Positions 33,004-44,619 are shown, counted from the first letter of the stretch. The stretch is 52,609 nt of DNA from Chromera velia (GCA_018398765.1 JAHBMJ010000080.1:5001-57609); one strand, 5' to 3'. Made by a program: numbers and translations. Notes: generated from the letters alone by a model not told the origin.

Positions 33004-35053
33004 TCTGTAGAGCAAGATGGATTGCTGCAGCTGGAGGAAGAGGTATTGGAGAAGAAGAGACTTATGTCAGAGAGTTGGTTTCGTTCATCTTAGACTAGAA
33101 GCCGAGGAAGGCAAGTGCATTAATCGAAGCTTGTTTGAAATTGAAATGAGTGCACGCGCATCTTGTACGGTCGTTCAGCCTTTAGCTTCAGTCTAGGCTA
33201 TGGAGGGCCATAGTTGTTCATGTTCATACGGAAGCATGCAGGCTAAGCTGCAGCGGCTTGCTCCTTTTGTTTACACTTAGGTTTACAACTGTATGCATGG
33301 GTTGCCATTTGTCTGAGTCTGGTTTCGGAGACCTTAGGCTTAACCATAATTAAGTAAATAAGTATGCACTTCGATCCACTTTAATAAGAATTACTAGAAG
33401 AATTAAATGTTGGTACCTAGCTATACCTAGCCTGGTATAGTATATTGGTACCCAGTCTGATCATGATTGATTGATTTGGACGTGCACAGTCACGGTCACA
33501 GACTCAAATGCAGAAGCGATAATGCTTAGCGATCTCGATCCTTAATTCTGCACAATTTTAAAACGACAATCAAAACGACAACAGCAGCTAGTCCTGTAAT
33601 AGGTCCTGTAGCACCATGGAAAGTAAGTTTAAGTAACGAATACATCGCTGGCGACAAGTGATCGAATGATCATGCAGATAGAAAGATTAATTGCCCAGTA
33701 CGTACACACGTAGCACGCGAGGGAGCAGGTCTTCCAGCCGGATGGACGCTGTACGCGAGGGAGTCTCCTGGCCGGATGGCTGTGCTCAGCCTGACATCAG
33801 GGATTCTTTGGGTGACGAAGGGCGGAAGGAATCAAGAAACCCCAAGACCCGCGAACTGAATAAAGCAGAAGAAGAACTTTTCCGCGGGCTTCACTCACTT
33901 ACTCCCGTCCCCCTTCCCCTGCAAGCATGCGGTTTCGACAACGTTAAAAACCAAAGTCCTTCCTTCATTCAAACACTCTCTATCTGCCACTCGACCTGAC
34001 CAGCTCGAAGACCTCCTGCCTCCCTTCCAGTCGCCCATTTTGAAGTCAGGCGAAGGCTTTGCAAGCAAGAACCACCTCATGCCCCCGGTCTCTAGCCCCG
34101 GTCTTCGTGCAGAGAGAGGGACGACGCTTTCAAATTTTTGATACGCTTTTCCTTGTTGCTGATCTCCTTTTCCCTGTTCTCTGTTTTTCTGTCCCTCTAG
34201 CTGGATGGCATCTGGTTGGGGTTTTCTTTCTGCCTGATCCCTGGCGAAAGCGATTCGCTGGGGAAGCAGGCGTTGCTTAAATAGCCCCCCCCCTCCCTGC
34301 TTCCCTCCGGTCGTCCCTCTTGCTGTCCCTTCACAGCGGTGCCATGTCCCCCATCGTCTCCTTCCCTTCTCAACCCCGTGTTCTTTCCCGTCACTGCTCG
34401 TACACACACCTGTACGTTCTGCTCCAAAACACAGAAAGAAAAGTTAGTGGAGCAAGATGAAGATAAAGAATAAAATGACGAAGTAACGGCCAACTAGCAG
34501 AATCCCCCCCCCCCCCTTTTCTGTGCGGGCGTGGTCGAATTTGGTCATCCCTCTCGGGGGCTCGCGTACGCATGCAGACACACACCCCTTATATGCGTTT
34601 TTCGCTTCGCCACCCCTTGATCACTCGCTCGATTGATCGATGGGACGGTGCGGTTTCTCTTTCTCTTGCTTGCTTGCTTTGTAATACTTCTCTCTAATGT
34701 TTGAATGAAGTCTCTTTCTGCTTTCGTTTCGTTTCTCTTTCTTCTGTGCGAGAGCACACGAAGATTCACTCACAGAATTAAAAGCTGCTACAGACAAACG
34801 AAAGAAGCGTAGGGGTGCACTTAAGAAATGTCTCATCTTCTTTTTTCTCCCGGGCCTCAGTTCACCGCCCCTTTCCCTTTCCCACGGGGCGCGCCGCCGC
34901 CGCAACCACTACGCGCGCGTCAACCGACTGAGGGGATGGATGGAACCTTGTTATTAATATGTATTAGAGGCAAGAGGAGAGAGCGAAAGAAGAGAGAATA
35001 GAAAAGAAAAGACAGGAAGGAAAGTCCGCGGGCCCATGACGACCGCGTCTTCA
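33004..35053. other. Intergenic DNA with simple repeats and a duplicated block
   Basis: It has no supported gene. A GCGAGGGAG..CCGGATGG motif pair lies at about 33717-33790. The block at about 33890-34190 recurs at about 35600-35890. Confidence 0.4.
33890..34190. repeat. Diverged segmental duplication, copy A
   Basis: Shared landmarks with copy B are CCATTTTGAAGTCAGG, GCGAAGGCTTTGCAAGCAAG, CGACGCTTTCAAATTT (CAACGCTTTCAAATTT in B) and a TTCCTT-rich end, in the same order and spacing with indels. Confidence 0.65.
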
Positions 35054-35389
35054 CAGATCCCTCGAACGAACTGCGGAACGAACGCTCAGGATAGATTTGA
35101 CAGGATTTTCGTTCTCAATTGTCACTACCGACCCCCCTAACAGATCCCTTGAACGAACTACAGAACGAACGCTCAGGATAGATTTGACAGGATTTTCGTT
35201 CTCAATTGTCACTACCGACCCCCCTAACAGATCCCTTGAACGAACTGCAGAACGCTCGCTCAGGATAGATTTGACAGGATTTTCGTTCTTAATTGTCACT
35301 ACCAACCCCCCTAACAGATCCCTTGAACGAACTACAGAACGAACACTCAGGATAGATTTGACAGGGTTTTCGTTCTCGTGACTACCAGG
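35054..35389. repeat. 87-bp minisatellite, four copies
   Basis: Units start CAGATCCCT at 35054, 35141, 35228 and 35315, a constant 87-bp period. Units differ by a few substitutions. Because 87 is a multiple of three, both strands carry long repetitive frames, which I regard as artefacts. Confidence 0.9.
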
Positions 35390-35599
35390 CAGAGACAGAG
35401 AGAGAAAAAACGTCTCCCTTGAATCCATCCAGTCTGTTCCAGGACACCCAACCCACCCTCTCCACGACGGTTCATTAACAATCTCTTGACACCTTCGCTC
35501 TCGCGGGTTGCAGCGGCGGTCATGAACAGATCATAAGCTCTTGACCAGAGTAGAGAGAGACCCTTTCCCGGGTTTCGATGATCCACTCCAGCCTCCCTT

Positions 35600-35890
35600 G
35601 CGCTCCTTCGCTTCCCCTGCATTCATGTCGTTTCGTCGTTTCGACAATGAAAAAAAAAAAAACAGACCTTCCTTCTTTACCTCCTTCGAACTTTGCCTGC
35701 CACGTGACCAGCTAGCAGACCTCCGACTTCCCTCCCAGTCGTCCATTTTGAAGTCAGGGGGTGAAAGTCAGGCGAAGGCTTTGCAAGCAAGAACCTCCTG
35801 ATACCCGCGTTCTTCGTGCTGAGGGACAACGCTTTCAAATTTGGATACACTTTCCCTCGTTTCTTATTTTCTTTTCCTTTTCCTTCTGTA
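35600..35890. repeat. Diverged segmental duplication, copy B
   Basis: This is the partner of the block at 33890-34190, about 1.7 kb away and in the same orientation. It has an A13 run and a short internal duplication of GAAGTCAGG not present in copy A. Confidence 0.65.
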
Positions 35891-36306
35891 CGGTTGATGG
35901 CAAAGACGAAGGAGATGCGACTGATTAGTTCTCGTCTCTGTTCTTCTGCTGTAACAAAGGAAAAACAGAGAGACACTTCGGCTTTCCTTGACTAGCTCTT
36001 GAGCTCTCTGTTTACCCGTCTCCGGTCTGAGCATGCAAGTTCATCTCCCTGACCCCTTCCTTCAGCCTTGTGTTTATGGAATCTTTCCTTTCAATCTACT
36101 TTCTTTCGTTTGCCTCCACATCTTTCGGGGGAAGGGGGGGGGAAGAAAAAAGGTTCGAAGGTGGGAAAAGGCCCCGATCCTGGTTTTTCTCAGGGCAAGC
36201 GTCGATCGAAGAAAGAAGAATTGAGAGATTATAGAAAAGGGAGAGCTAGGGGCAGGTAGGTTGATCTTTTGAGTAAGAAGGAGAAGAGAACAGGATCACG
36301 AAGAAA

Positions 36307-36435
36307 GAATCCAAAGTAAGTAGGAGAGGGAGAAGAAGAGAGAAGGAGCATGAAGAATAAAGAATCCGAAGTAAGTGGGAGAGGGAGGAGAAGAGAGAAG
36401 GAGCATGAAGAATAAAGAATCCGAAGTAAGTAGGA
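36307..36435. repeat. 55-bp tandem repeat, about 2.3 copies
   Basis: GAATCC(A/G)AAGTAAGT starts at 36307, 36362 and 36417 with purine-rich spacers. Confidence 0.85.
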
Positions 36436-38074
36436 GGAAGATGGAATCGAAGGAAAACGCCTTCGCAGTTTCTCCCTGCTGTTGATTCTGTGTTTTTCTC
36501 ACGCCAGTCAACGGATCACTGCGTTCTCTCGCCAGCATGAAACACAGCATCAAAAGACGCATGCATGACGCTCTGCCAGCAGGCAGAAAGGAAGCAAGGA
36601 TAAAGGAAGAAAGGGCCGCCAACAATTACGAGTCCTTTTTGCCCCCCCCACCCCATCCCTTCCGGTCCTTCTCTGTGTCCGTGGGTTATTGGAGAGAAGG
36701 AAGGGAAACAGGTTCTGGAGGGAGAGGGGAGGATTCTTCGAGACTTCCATACAGGCAGACAGACAAATATTTCGCATGGACAAACCCACACAAACAAGAC
36801 ACGCACAAGCAAGAACACACAGCCTTGTCCACAATGTCAGGCCGAATGAAATGAATGAATGAACGAATGAACCGACATGAATGCATGCATGCATGCATGC
36901 ATCGAGGCGGACCAAAAACACAAAGGCCAGAGACTGATGAGATGAGTAGGCGCACATGCAGAAACAACGCACGCTCGATGCGGTTTCAAAAAACACCCGC
37001 TCGAATAATTAATAGTCAGCAACTCTGCAGGGAGGGAAAAGATGGCTGGTTTTTTCTCTTCAAAATACCGAAAGCCTCCCTGCGAAAGCAAGCGCTGCAT
37101 TTGTATAAGTCTTTCACCTCTCTCATCTGACGCCCTGCCTGTGTCCGTTTTCTTGTTTCACCCAACGAATCTTCAAAAATGAATCCAAATTCCGTATTTT
37201 CGTGAAGTCACTACACAGATGTAGGATTAAGTCACTACGCATGAAAGCGGGCCAGCCAGCCAGCCAGCCAGCCTTAAAACAGGTCAGTGGCTACGTTCAT
37301 CGAACGAAGCGAAACCTTAAACCAGAAAAACCCTCGAGCGTAAATCCCTCTCATGTTCAGATTCAGAAAGAAGCCGTCGGTCGGTCGTCGGACGACGTTC
37401 GTTCGTTTGTTTGTTTGCTTTAAAACGGAGAAAGATGGTTGTCGGATGGATGTGCATTCAAATGCAGCAGATTCAGGCAGAAAGAATGACAAGCAGCGAT
37501 CGGGCAAGATGAGGCGCTTGCTAGAGACGAAAGACGTGCTTGACCTCGCTTTTCCCCCTCACTCCTGAGATGAAAGAGCAAGGCAAACAAGCTTTGCTTC
37601 GCTGGCCTGACCTCATCTAAGTCGTCTATGCGCTTTCATTTTTTTCGTTTGAATGAATGGATGGATGGCAACTACTTGGTTGGTTGGTTGATATATCAGA
37701 ATGCTATTGAGGAAACCCCACCACCCAGTTCATTAAACCAACTGGAGCGGTTAACTCGATGCAGCGGTTCTGTGTGGCCCTTCCCATCCAACCAACATTC
37801 ATCCATCCACCCACCCGCTTTGCTTTCTTTTTCCTTCCTTTCCCGCTCCCAGCTGCTGTCTGGACTTGTGCCTGCCGCAAACAAGAAAAAAAAAAAAAAA
37901 GCAAGATGAAGGAATGAAAGGCCGCGCGCGCAAACTTCTTTCTGACCAAGAAAGAGAGGAAAAAAGATCCCTCTGTGTTTGCTTGAACTCCCTTTCCTTC
38001 CTCCTTTTAGAAGACCCCTAAGCTTCGTTCGGTAATATTCTATCTTCTCATCCATCCATCTTTCTTTCCTTCCG
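36436..38074. other. Intergenic DNA downstream of the CCCH gene
   Basis: It holds an ATGC microsatellite (about 36880-36902), a CCAG run (37250-37273), a TGGT/TGGA run (37663-37690) and poly-A. It likely contains the 3' UTR of the gene ending at 38075. No further gene is supported. Confidence 0.4.
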
Positions 38075-39420
38075 TCATCTCTCTCCTCTTCTCATGCTCT
38101 GCTGTTGTTCTGCAAAAGCACAGTACAGAGCCGCCCCTACCCTGTCGGCGTTGCGATTTTCGAGGTCCATTCCTGGTGGCACAAAGAGGATGGGACCGAC
38201 CAAACTCTGCCAGTGGGGGGGGAGAGACGATCTGCGGGATGATGAGCATCTGTGGAGTGCCTCGGGTCTTCCTGCGTGTCTCAGTGACTGTGGCTGCTGC
38301 CCCTCTCCATCGTTGCGGCCGTCCTTTCGCTCAACTCTATGTGACTTGGCGTGCCTCACACTGTTGCGAGAGTGGTGGGCTGACGATGGCGGCACAGTCT
38401 CGTCTGATGGTGCAGGTCCTCCCCGCCCATACTCCATCCAAGAGACAGAGGCGGAAACAGGCCTTCCATTCCGATTCTCTGCTGTCGCAGCCTTGAGAAG
38501 AGACTCGACAGCCCCTGCGGAGGGGGACATCGGTAGGATTTGATGACTCTTTTCCCTTTCTGCTCCTCCTTCGGTGGTGGGATCTGCACTGAACTGCCTC
38601 GGCAACACACCAGAAAATAGTGGGGTTCCTCTGTGGGGTGGCGGTTCGATCGTCTGAAAAGGGAGCAGCTTCGGGGTGAGGGGGCCTTCTTTGGATCTGG
38701 GTACTGCTGCAGAATGATCTCCAGAGGCAGCAGAGGCAGAGGACAGACGTGCTCCTTCTCCTTCAGCAGTCGCTGGGGGAGGCGACGGCTCGGCAGAGTG
38801 ACTACTGTCAAGGACAGCAGTCTGCCGACCTTGTGAGGACGAAGAGCTGGAAAAGACACCCACAGCTGCAGCGGAATTGGGGGAAGAGATTGACGTGGGA
38901 GATGCACCAAGGGACTCTGTGGGACCCCTGTACGGATCTTTTTTTATCGTTTCACCTGCTTCCGCCTCCTCGTGGGTTGAGGAGGATGCCTCGACAGAGT
39001 CGCGAGGTGCGAGCCTGCCCTCTCTCTCCGCGGTGATACGCGCGTTGCGTTTGAGCAGATCTGGGTTGATCTCACCCAGTCTATCACAAGCTTGTTGCAA
39101 CTCTGCAATCAACAGGAGAGCAGAAGGCAAACAGAGGGAAAGACCGTGTGTGTGAGTGTGTGTGAAAGTGGGTGATCTCTTAGACCGTGACTGAAACAAA
39201 ATTTCATCAGTGCTGTCACGAGGGAAGGAGTCTTCATTGAGAACGACGAGAGGCTTCCGCGAGCAAGAGAAAAGGAAGAAGACCTGAGAACAAAACGACA
39301 AAAGGTTTTTTTTTTGCCTCAGTGGCTTTCCCATTACTGACCAGACTCTGAGTGCGCGTATGTGCACAGATTTCCTCTCTTGCAAGGGAGCCCCTGCTCC
39401 ACCAGCACCACCAGAAAGAA

Positions 39421-39461
<41 letters not shown>

Positions 39462-40836
39462 ACGCAGCAAGTTGTTGTTGATGTGAAGAGAGAACAAGAT
39501 CACTCGCTCAACAGTGTCATTCACGAAAGGGGGAGCACCGCTCAACAGTGTCATTCACGAAAGGGGGAGCACCGCTCAACAGTGTCATTCACGAAAGGGG
39601 GAGCACCGCTCAACAGTGTCATTCACGAAAGGGGGAGCACCGCTCAACAGTGTCATTCACGAAAGGGGGAGCACGGCTCAACAGTGTCATTCACGAAAGG
39701 GGGAGCACCGCTCAACAGTGTCATTCACGAAAGGGGGAGCACCGCTCAACAGTGTCATTCACGAAAGGGGGAGCACCGCTCAGTCATTCACGAAAGGGGG
39801 AGCACCGCTCAGGCCTCAGGCATATCACCAAGAATCCAATCAAAATGACAGACACGAGGGGCAAAAAGAAAAAGAAAAAGAAACGAACGAAGAGGCAGCG
39901 CTTGCTCAAGAGGTCAAGCGGAGAGAGAGACGAGACGTATAGGAATGATGAAGTGCAAGCCACACTTGTCCCAGAGACTTCTCAAGAAGGCGGCGAACAG
40001 TTTTGTCGTGCAATACCGGCAAACCGAGAAAGCCAGTGTCAAAAGCCCGAAGAGATGCCTCACTTCCTCCTTCCTCTACATTCAAGTCCCTTCTTTTCTC
40101 TTCTCTTCCTGCAGGAAAACTTTGAGTGAGCCTGCCTTCTCCATTCACATGCATTCAGCGACTTCTCTTGGACACAAACCGTGCCTCTCACCGACCCTAT
40201 CTGGCCTGTTCTACTCTCACGTCTGCGCACCCACCTTCGCGATAGAGAAGCAGAGGGACGTGTACCGAAGGTCCGGGTTATCTTTCAACTCAGCGGCGTC
40301 GTGAGCGAACCGACAGTTTGGCCCCATTCGACCTGCATTCATCAGTCCACAGCAAAGAATTAAGAGTTCGGTCACCTTCCTTTCGTGTGAGCGTATTTAC
40401 ACGACGCATCCCAAAAGCCACTGGAAAGGGAGGTGCCCAAAAGCAAAGGGAGAAAAGGTAACCAACTTCAGGGTAATTTTTCGTTGGAAGGAGACGTGAA
40501 AAATAATAAAAAGTAAACAAAAAAGGTGGCGATCATTGCCACACACGACTCTCCTTCCTTCCTGAGACTGATCCAGCCTGAAAATCGTTGAGTAGGACTA
40601 AAGTTGATGTGCAGGACGGGAAAACAGACGAAATGGAACTGACATTCCTTCTTATTATATTCCGATCCACACGAAAGGAAAAAGACGAGACTGCCACACA
40701 CTGCCTGGGAAAATCATTTCGCGGGCACACAGCCGTGCTCGAAGATTGGAAAACAGGCAAACTGACACTTGCCAACAAGGAAGTGTCGGCAAATCTTCGT
40801 TTTATGCAGGAATCCGTAGTTGTTGTCTTCCGCCAT
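38075..40836 (-). CDS. Tandem CCCH zinc-finger protein (415 aa, 4 exons)
   Basis: Exons are 40836-40767, 40332-40235, 39393-39342 and 39102-38075, total 1248 nt with matching phases. Finger 1 is C16, C24, C30, H34 (C-x7-C-x5-C-x3-H). Intron 1 splits the C24 codon, and splicing restores it. Finger 2 is C51, C60, C66, H70 (C-x8-C-x5-C-x3-H), with intron 2 between its first and second Cys. Lead-ins HKTKIC and RYTSLC match the usual K/Y-T-x-x-C of this family, and AHSESEL follows finger 2. The linker is 16 residues. The rest (about 345 aa) is Ser/Pro-rich and disordered-looking. By family such proteins bind AU-rich or other single-stranded RNA and control mRNA stability or translation. The target here is unknown. 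The match to canonical spacing across two introns makes this the best-supported multi-exon model in the window. Confidence 0.85.
39423..39460. repeat. (GA)n microsatellite near an acceptor
   Basis: On the gene strand it is (TC)n, ending about 30 bases before the acceptor of CCCH exon 3, where it can serve as polypyrimidine tract. Confidence 0.9.
39505..39810. repeat. 34-bp minisatellite in CCCH intron 2, eight copies plus one short
   Basis: The unit contains GTCATTCACGAAAGGGGGAG. Starts fall every 34 bp from 39505 to 39777, and units are almost identical. The last copy lacks 8 bp (AACAGTGT). The array lies wholly in intron 2 (40234-39394). There are no spacers, so it is not a CRISPR. Confidence 0.95.
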
Positions 40837-41309
40837 CCTGGAGACTGCAGGGTCTTTTCTGGCCCGAAAAGATTTCCCCACGTTAAGAAATCAAACCAGG
40901 TTGACTCTTCGTGAGCACCCTCACGAGATCCTGGTAGGCCGCTATGGTACCAGCCGGGAATGCGCCTTTAAGGTCCAAATCTCCCCTTAAAACCAAAAAT
41001 TCATTCCCTTTCACATCAGCAAATGAAAAAGACGAAACACATTCATGCACGACGCTCAAAGAGCAGAACAAAGGGAGAAGCTGCCAAGCTTGTTCCAAAG
41101 TCTTGCCAAGGCTCAACCTCCAATCTCACGCTCTTCCGAGATCTGTGCGCCAGGATCGAAACCAGAATTCCATCAAACTTTCGCTGGGATCGAAGTCTGA
41201 TTAAAAGAGAAATGGACCTTCAGGCCCAGTCCAGGGCCCCATCGCAGTCCAGGGCCCCGATGGGGCCCCGGCAGCATTTGATTCGGGGGCTGACCAATTT
41301 CATTCGGGG
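40837..41309. promoter_or_regulatory. Upstream flank of the CCCH gene
   Basis: This is the presumed 5' UTR and promoter of the gene starting at 40836. No named motif is seen. A minus-strand open frame (41116 to 40883) has a protein-like end (DVKGNEFLVLRGDLDLKG) and could be an upstream exon of something, but nothing links it. Confidence 0.35.
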
Positions 41310-41548
41310 GCTGCATGACCAATTTGGCCCGGAAAGCGTAGCTGAGGGCCACTTACAAAGAGTTGAGGTGGGAGGGCGCGTATGTCGCCGCGAATCTACG
41401 ATTAAAAAATCTGACGCACACAGATTGAATATCCCAAAAATATAGAGGTATATATCATATATAAGCTGAGAGGGCACTTATGAATAAGGGTGAGAACAAA
41501 GTTAATTCCGCTTTCCGGGCTATTCGCACAGAGTGCGTCAGATTATTT
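41310..41548 (-). repeat. Dispersed ~230-bp fold-back repeat, copy 2
   Basis: It runs from TTGGCCCGGAAAGCGTAGC through GCACTTATGAATAAG to GCACAGAGTGCGTCAGAT, the same order as copy 1 at 11812. A partial inverted piece follows at about 41591-41650. Confidence 0.65.
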
Positions 41549-41692
41549 GGGGGCTGACCATGCAATTTCATTTGGGTTTGATGAATCACGCGGTATACCA
41601 CGTACACAAGTATGTGACGCACTCCATGCGAATAGCCTGGAAAACGATCAAAATTAACTCCATTTATTTTGACGTTTACTCATGTTGTGTTA

Positions 41693-41716
41693 GGATAGGA
41701 TAGGATAGGATAGGAT
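41693..41716. repeat. (GGATA)n short tandem repeat
   Basis: About five units of TAGGA. It separates two copies of the dispersed repeat. Confidence 0.9.
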
Positions 41717-41796
41717 TAATGTCTGGAGGATTGGCCTACTGCCCCAATGCCGAGCGCTCGACGTGCGGCATCCAGGAAAAGCGTATACACGCGTTG

Positions 41797-41963
41797 GTTA
41801 AGTGCCCTCTCAACTTTATTTCCGGGACATGCATCTGCGTACATCAGATTTTTCAATCGGAGATTCAGCACGCTCGACGTACATACGTGCGCTCCCACCC
41901 TAACTCCTAGCCCAACTCTTTGTAAGTGTCCCTCAGCTACGCTTTCTAGGTCATAGGGCCCCG
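41797..41963 (+). repeat. Dispersed fold-back repeat, partial copy 3
   Basis: It shares TTAAGTGCCCTCTC at the start and AACTCTTTGTAAGTGTCCCT then CAGCTACGCTTTC near the end with the copy interrupted by the copia element. It is followed by a Pro-rich GC-rich segment to about 42060. Confidence 0.6.
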
Positions 41964-42094
41964 GAAAGTTATTGTGTGGCAATCCCCCCGGTGGCCCCCC
42001 CTCCCGCGCGGGGGTCTGCACCCCACCTATACCCCCTGACGGAGACCAGCCCGGTAGTCTCCGTAATATCTACAGTGACTACCCATACCACCCC

Positions 42095-42155
42095 GATCTG
42101 ACGCACTCTGTACGAATGGCTCAGAAAGCGAAATTAACTTTAGACTGGAAGTGCT
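42095..42155 (+). repeat. Dispersed fold-back repeat, copy 4, left part
   Basis: ATCTGACGCACTCTGTACGA to GTGCT. The copia element is inserted here and the repeat resumes at 44911. Confidence 0.65.
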
Positions 42156-42392
42156 TGTAAGGGCTCACGGTGTATTGGCCCGCCGCCTAACCCGCTGCCG
42201 CATCTTAGTGAGATATGTGGCATGGGTGCGCTTCGTGCATTAAATTAATTCAGAGTGAGATTGACAGTTGAATATAATAACAGCGAACAACAGACTGAAT
42301 AGTAGGAGAAGAAGAGCATCCCCTCTCTATCAGTTCTCTCTCCATGAAATGATCAGATCAAATATTCTCTATTAGACTCATATACCCTTATA
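42156..42392 (+). repeat. 5' long terminal repeat
   Basis: 237 bp, matches 44674-44910. The usual TG start is present, but its end reads TATA where the 3' copy has TACA, so the terminal CA is mutated. Confidence 0.92.
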
Positions 42393-42567
42393 ATTCAGTC
42401 TGGCATTTTCCTCCTGCCCGTTTCTCTTCTTCTTTTAGTTCTGCTCGTTTCTTTCCTGATGTTCCACGTACTGCTACTCGTTTGTGTGAGCGACTTCTTA
42501 CATCTCCGGAGACAGCAAACTCTGGGGATATGCAAACTTCTTCTCTCTCCCCTCAGGGTGCTGCTCA

Positions 42568-44619
42568 ATGCAGCTTCAGTCAGGTCAACTGGAGATGCAT
42601 GCAGAGCAGAAGGGGGGGGATGAGGGGGAGGAGACAGAAGGAAAAATCGATGTGGAGGGGGACTCAGAGCCTAGAAGGGGTACCAGAAGGCAGCCTAAGA
42701 GAGAAGGAAGAGAAGAGAGAGAGGCTGTGCCACTTTCACCTGTCGCTGAAGATGTTGAGTTGGAGTAGGAAAAGGAGAGCGATGGGAATACGCTTCGTGC
42801 GCAGGAAGATAAAGGTGAGAAGGAAGTGTGTGGTACACAGGAAGATGAAGAGAAAGAAGAGGCACTGAGGGAGCATCTAGGGAAGTTAAAGGAAGAGCTC
42901 GCGCGATTCATAGAAGAAAAGAAAAAGAGGAGACGTCCTCTCACGTGGGTCGTTCCTGTTGACCCGAAAGTTGTCAAAAAAATGATGGAACATGTCAATC
43001 CTAAGAAGGGGCACATCGATGCCACTCCGGATGAGGTGGCAGAGGGATTGTTTGAAGGCGCGATGCAAAATGAGTTGGAGAGGTTCATTGAGGAAACTGT
43101 GTTTGCTCGGGGGGTGCGCATGCCTTGGGGGAGAAAGGCAATACGCTGCCGATGGGTACTCACATTGAAGAAGAAAGGAGGGAAAAGGGTAGCAAAGGCT
43201 CGGCTTGTTGTGAAGGGTTTTCAGGACGATCACAAGAATCTGCAGACGTACAGTGGCACAGCGGACTGGTGGAGTGTCCTACTTGTCCTCTCTTTTGCTT
43301 CCACCAAGGGGTAGAACTGTACCAAGTCAGATGTCCGGACTACATTTCTGACTGCAGAAATGAAAGATGATGTGTTTGTTCGCATGCCTGAGAAAATGCC
43401 TTCTGGTCTACCTTCCTGGCTGTCTGCTGGTTCTGTCTTTCGATTGAATCGTGCAATGTATGGGTTGGCTGATGTGCCTCGCCTGTACACTGATAGCTTT
43501 AGGAAGATTGCAAAAGAAGAGGGGTGGGAAGAGTTGAGAGAGAGCGTATTTATCAAGAAGGAAGAGAAGGGAGAAATCGTTGCTGTCATGGTGATGCATA
43601 TAGACGATTTACTCATCTTTGCTGCTGACCCTGTCTCTCATTTTGCGCCCATTCAGAAGAGACTGAAAATGGATGAGCCTGAAGAGTTGAAGGAAGGAGA
43701 GAGTTTCGAGTACATTGGGATGACTCTCAAGAGAACGAAGGACGGGTATGAGATCGGACAGAAGGAATACCTCGAGTCAGTCAAAATAGACGAGAGCCTT
43801 CTGCATGCAGGTCGACTGAATACATCCATCCTTAACCCTGTGCTTGCTGAGGAAGTGAAAGAAGAGCTGGTTCCTCTCATGCAGAAATGCACAGGTGTGA
43901 CAGGGTGGGTCGCTCGCACTCTCCCCTTCGTTGCTTTCCTTTTTGGTGAGTTGTCTCGTTAGTCTTCTCGTCCTTCCCCTGACAAGGTTGAGGGGGTGTT
44001 GCGTCTTCTGCTTCATGCACAGCAAACAGAAAGCCCTCTTGTGTTCACTCCCTGTCCCAATCCGAAGATTGTCCCTTTTCATGATGGTTCTTTCTCTCTG
44101 TCTCGGGGGGAAGGACGGGTAGGGTTTGAAGCATTCCTTGTAGACCAGGGTGAATCAATTGAGTCAATGCGTGAATCGAATCTCTTTGCTTGGAGGAGTA
44201 GTCAGATCAAGAGATGTCTGACTTCGAATACTTCTTCTGAGTTGTGTACACAGCATGACACAGTGAAGTGTGCATATACATGGAAGTCGTTCGTAGAGGG
44301 GTTGTGGCAAAAGAAAATCCCAATCGAATTTGTGACAGACTCTGCTCCTCTCATGGAGCAGCTCGAATCTGGACAGATGAAGTCGGAACCACGTTTGCAG
44401 GGCATGCTTCAGTTTGTTCGACAGGAATTGAGAGCAATGAAAGCAAAGACTCTCTGGTGTCCCACCGATCGCATGAGAGCAGACAGGCAGACAAAGTTGA
44501 AAATGACGAAAGATAAGGGCAGTCAGTATGTGCCTCCATCTCGTGTGTCTGTTGCAAAGACAGGTGCGAGACGCAAATTGATTGATTTTGCAAAGAAGGT
44601 TCAATTTGTTCGCCCTTAA
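42568..44619 (+). pseudogene. Copia-type reverse transcriptase and RNase H, with internal stops
   Basis: A single frame runs through the region with TAG stops at about 42766, 43312 and 43960. A highly acidic Glu/Lys-rich N-terminal part (to about 42920) is followed by the copia RT: R-C-R-W-V-L-T-L-K-K-K-G and K-A-R-L-V-V-K-G-F near 43150-43215, R-A-M-Y-G-L-A-D-V-P-R near 43450, and the catalytic M-H-I-D-D-L-L-I near 43595. RNase H follows from about 44075 (HDGSFSLSRG) with VTDSAPL near 44334 and a tail resembling D-x-x-A-D-x-x-T-K. Three stops in an otherwise intact frame suggest a dead copy, or one moved by proteins supplied in trans. Confidence 0.88.

Noticed and set aside
35051..35428. Repetitive 94- and 125-codon frames on both strands
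   Set aside because: They follow from the 87-bp period being a multiple of three. Nothing suggests translation.
39505..39810. Possible CRISPR array
   Set aside because: Units are directly adjacent with no unique spacers, and the setting is a eukaryotic intron.
39360..40129. Overlapping plus-strand frames of 142-193 codons
   Set aside because: They are translations of the 34-bp minisatellite inside a CCCH intron on the other strand.
40588..40914. 108-codon plus-strand frame
   Set aside because: It is the antisense shadow of CCCH exon 1 and flank, and has no motif.
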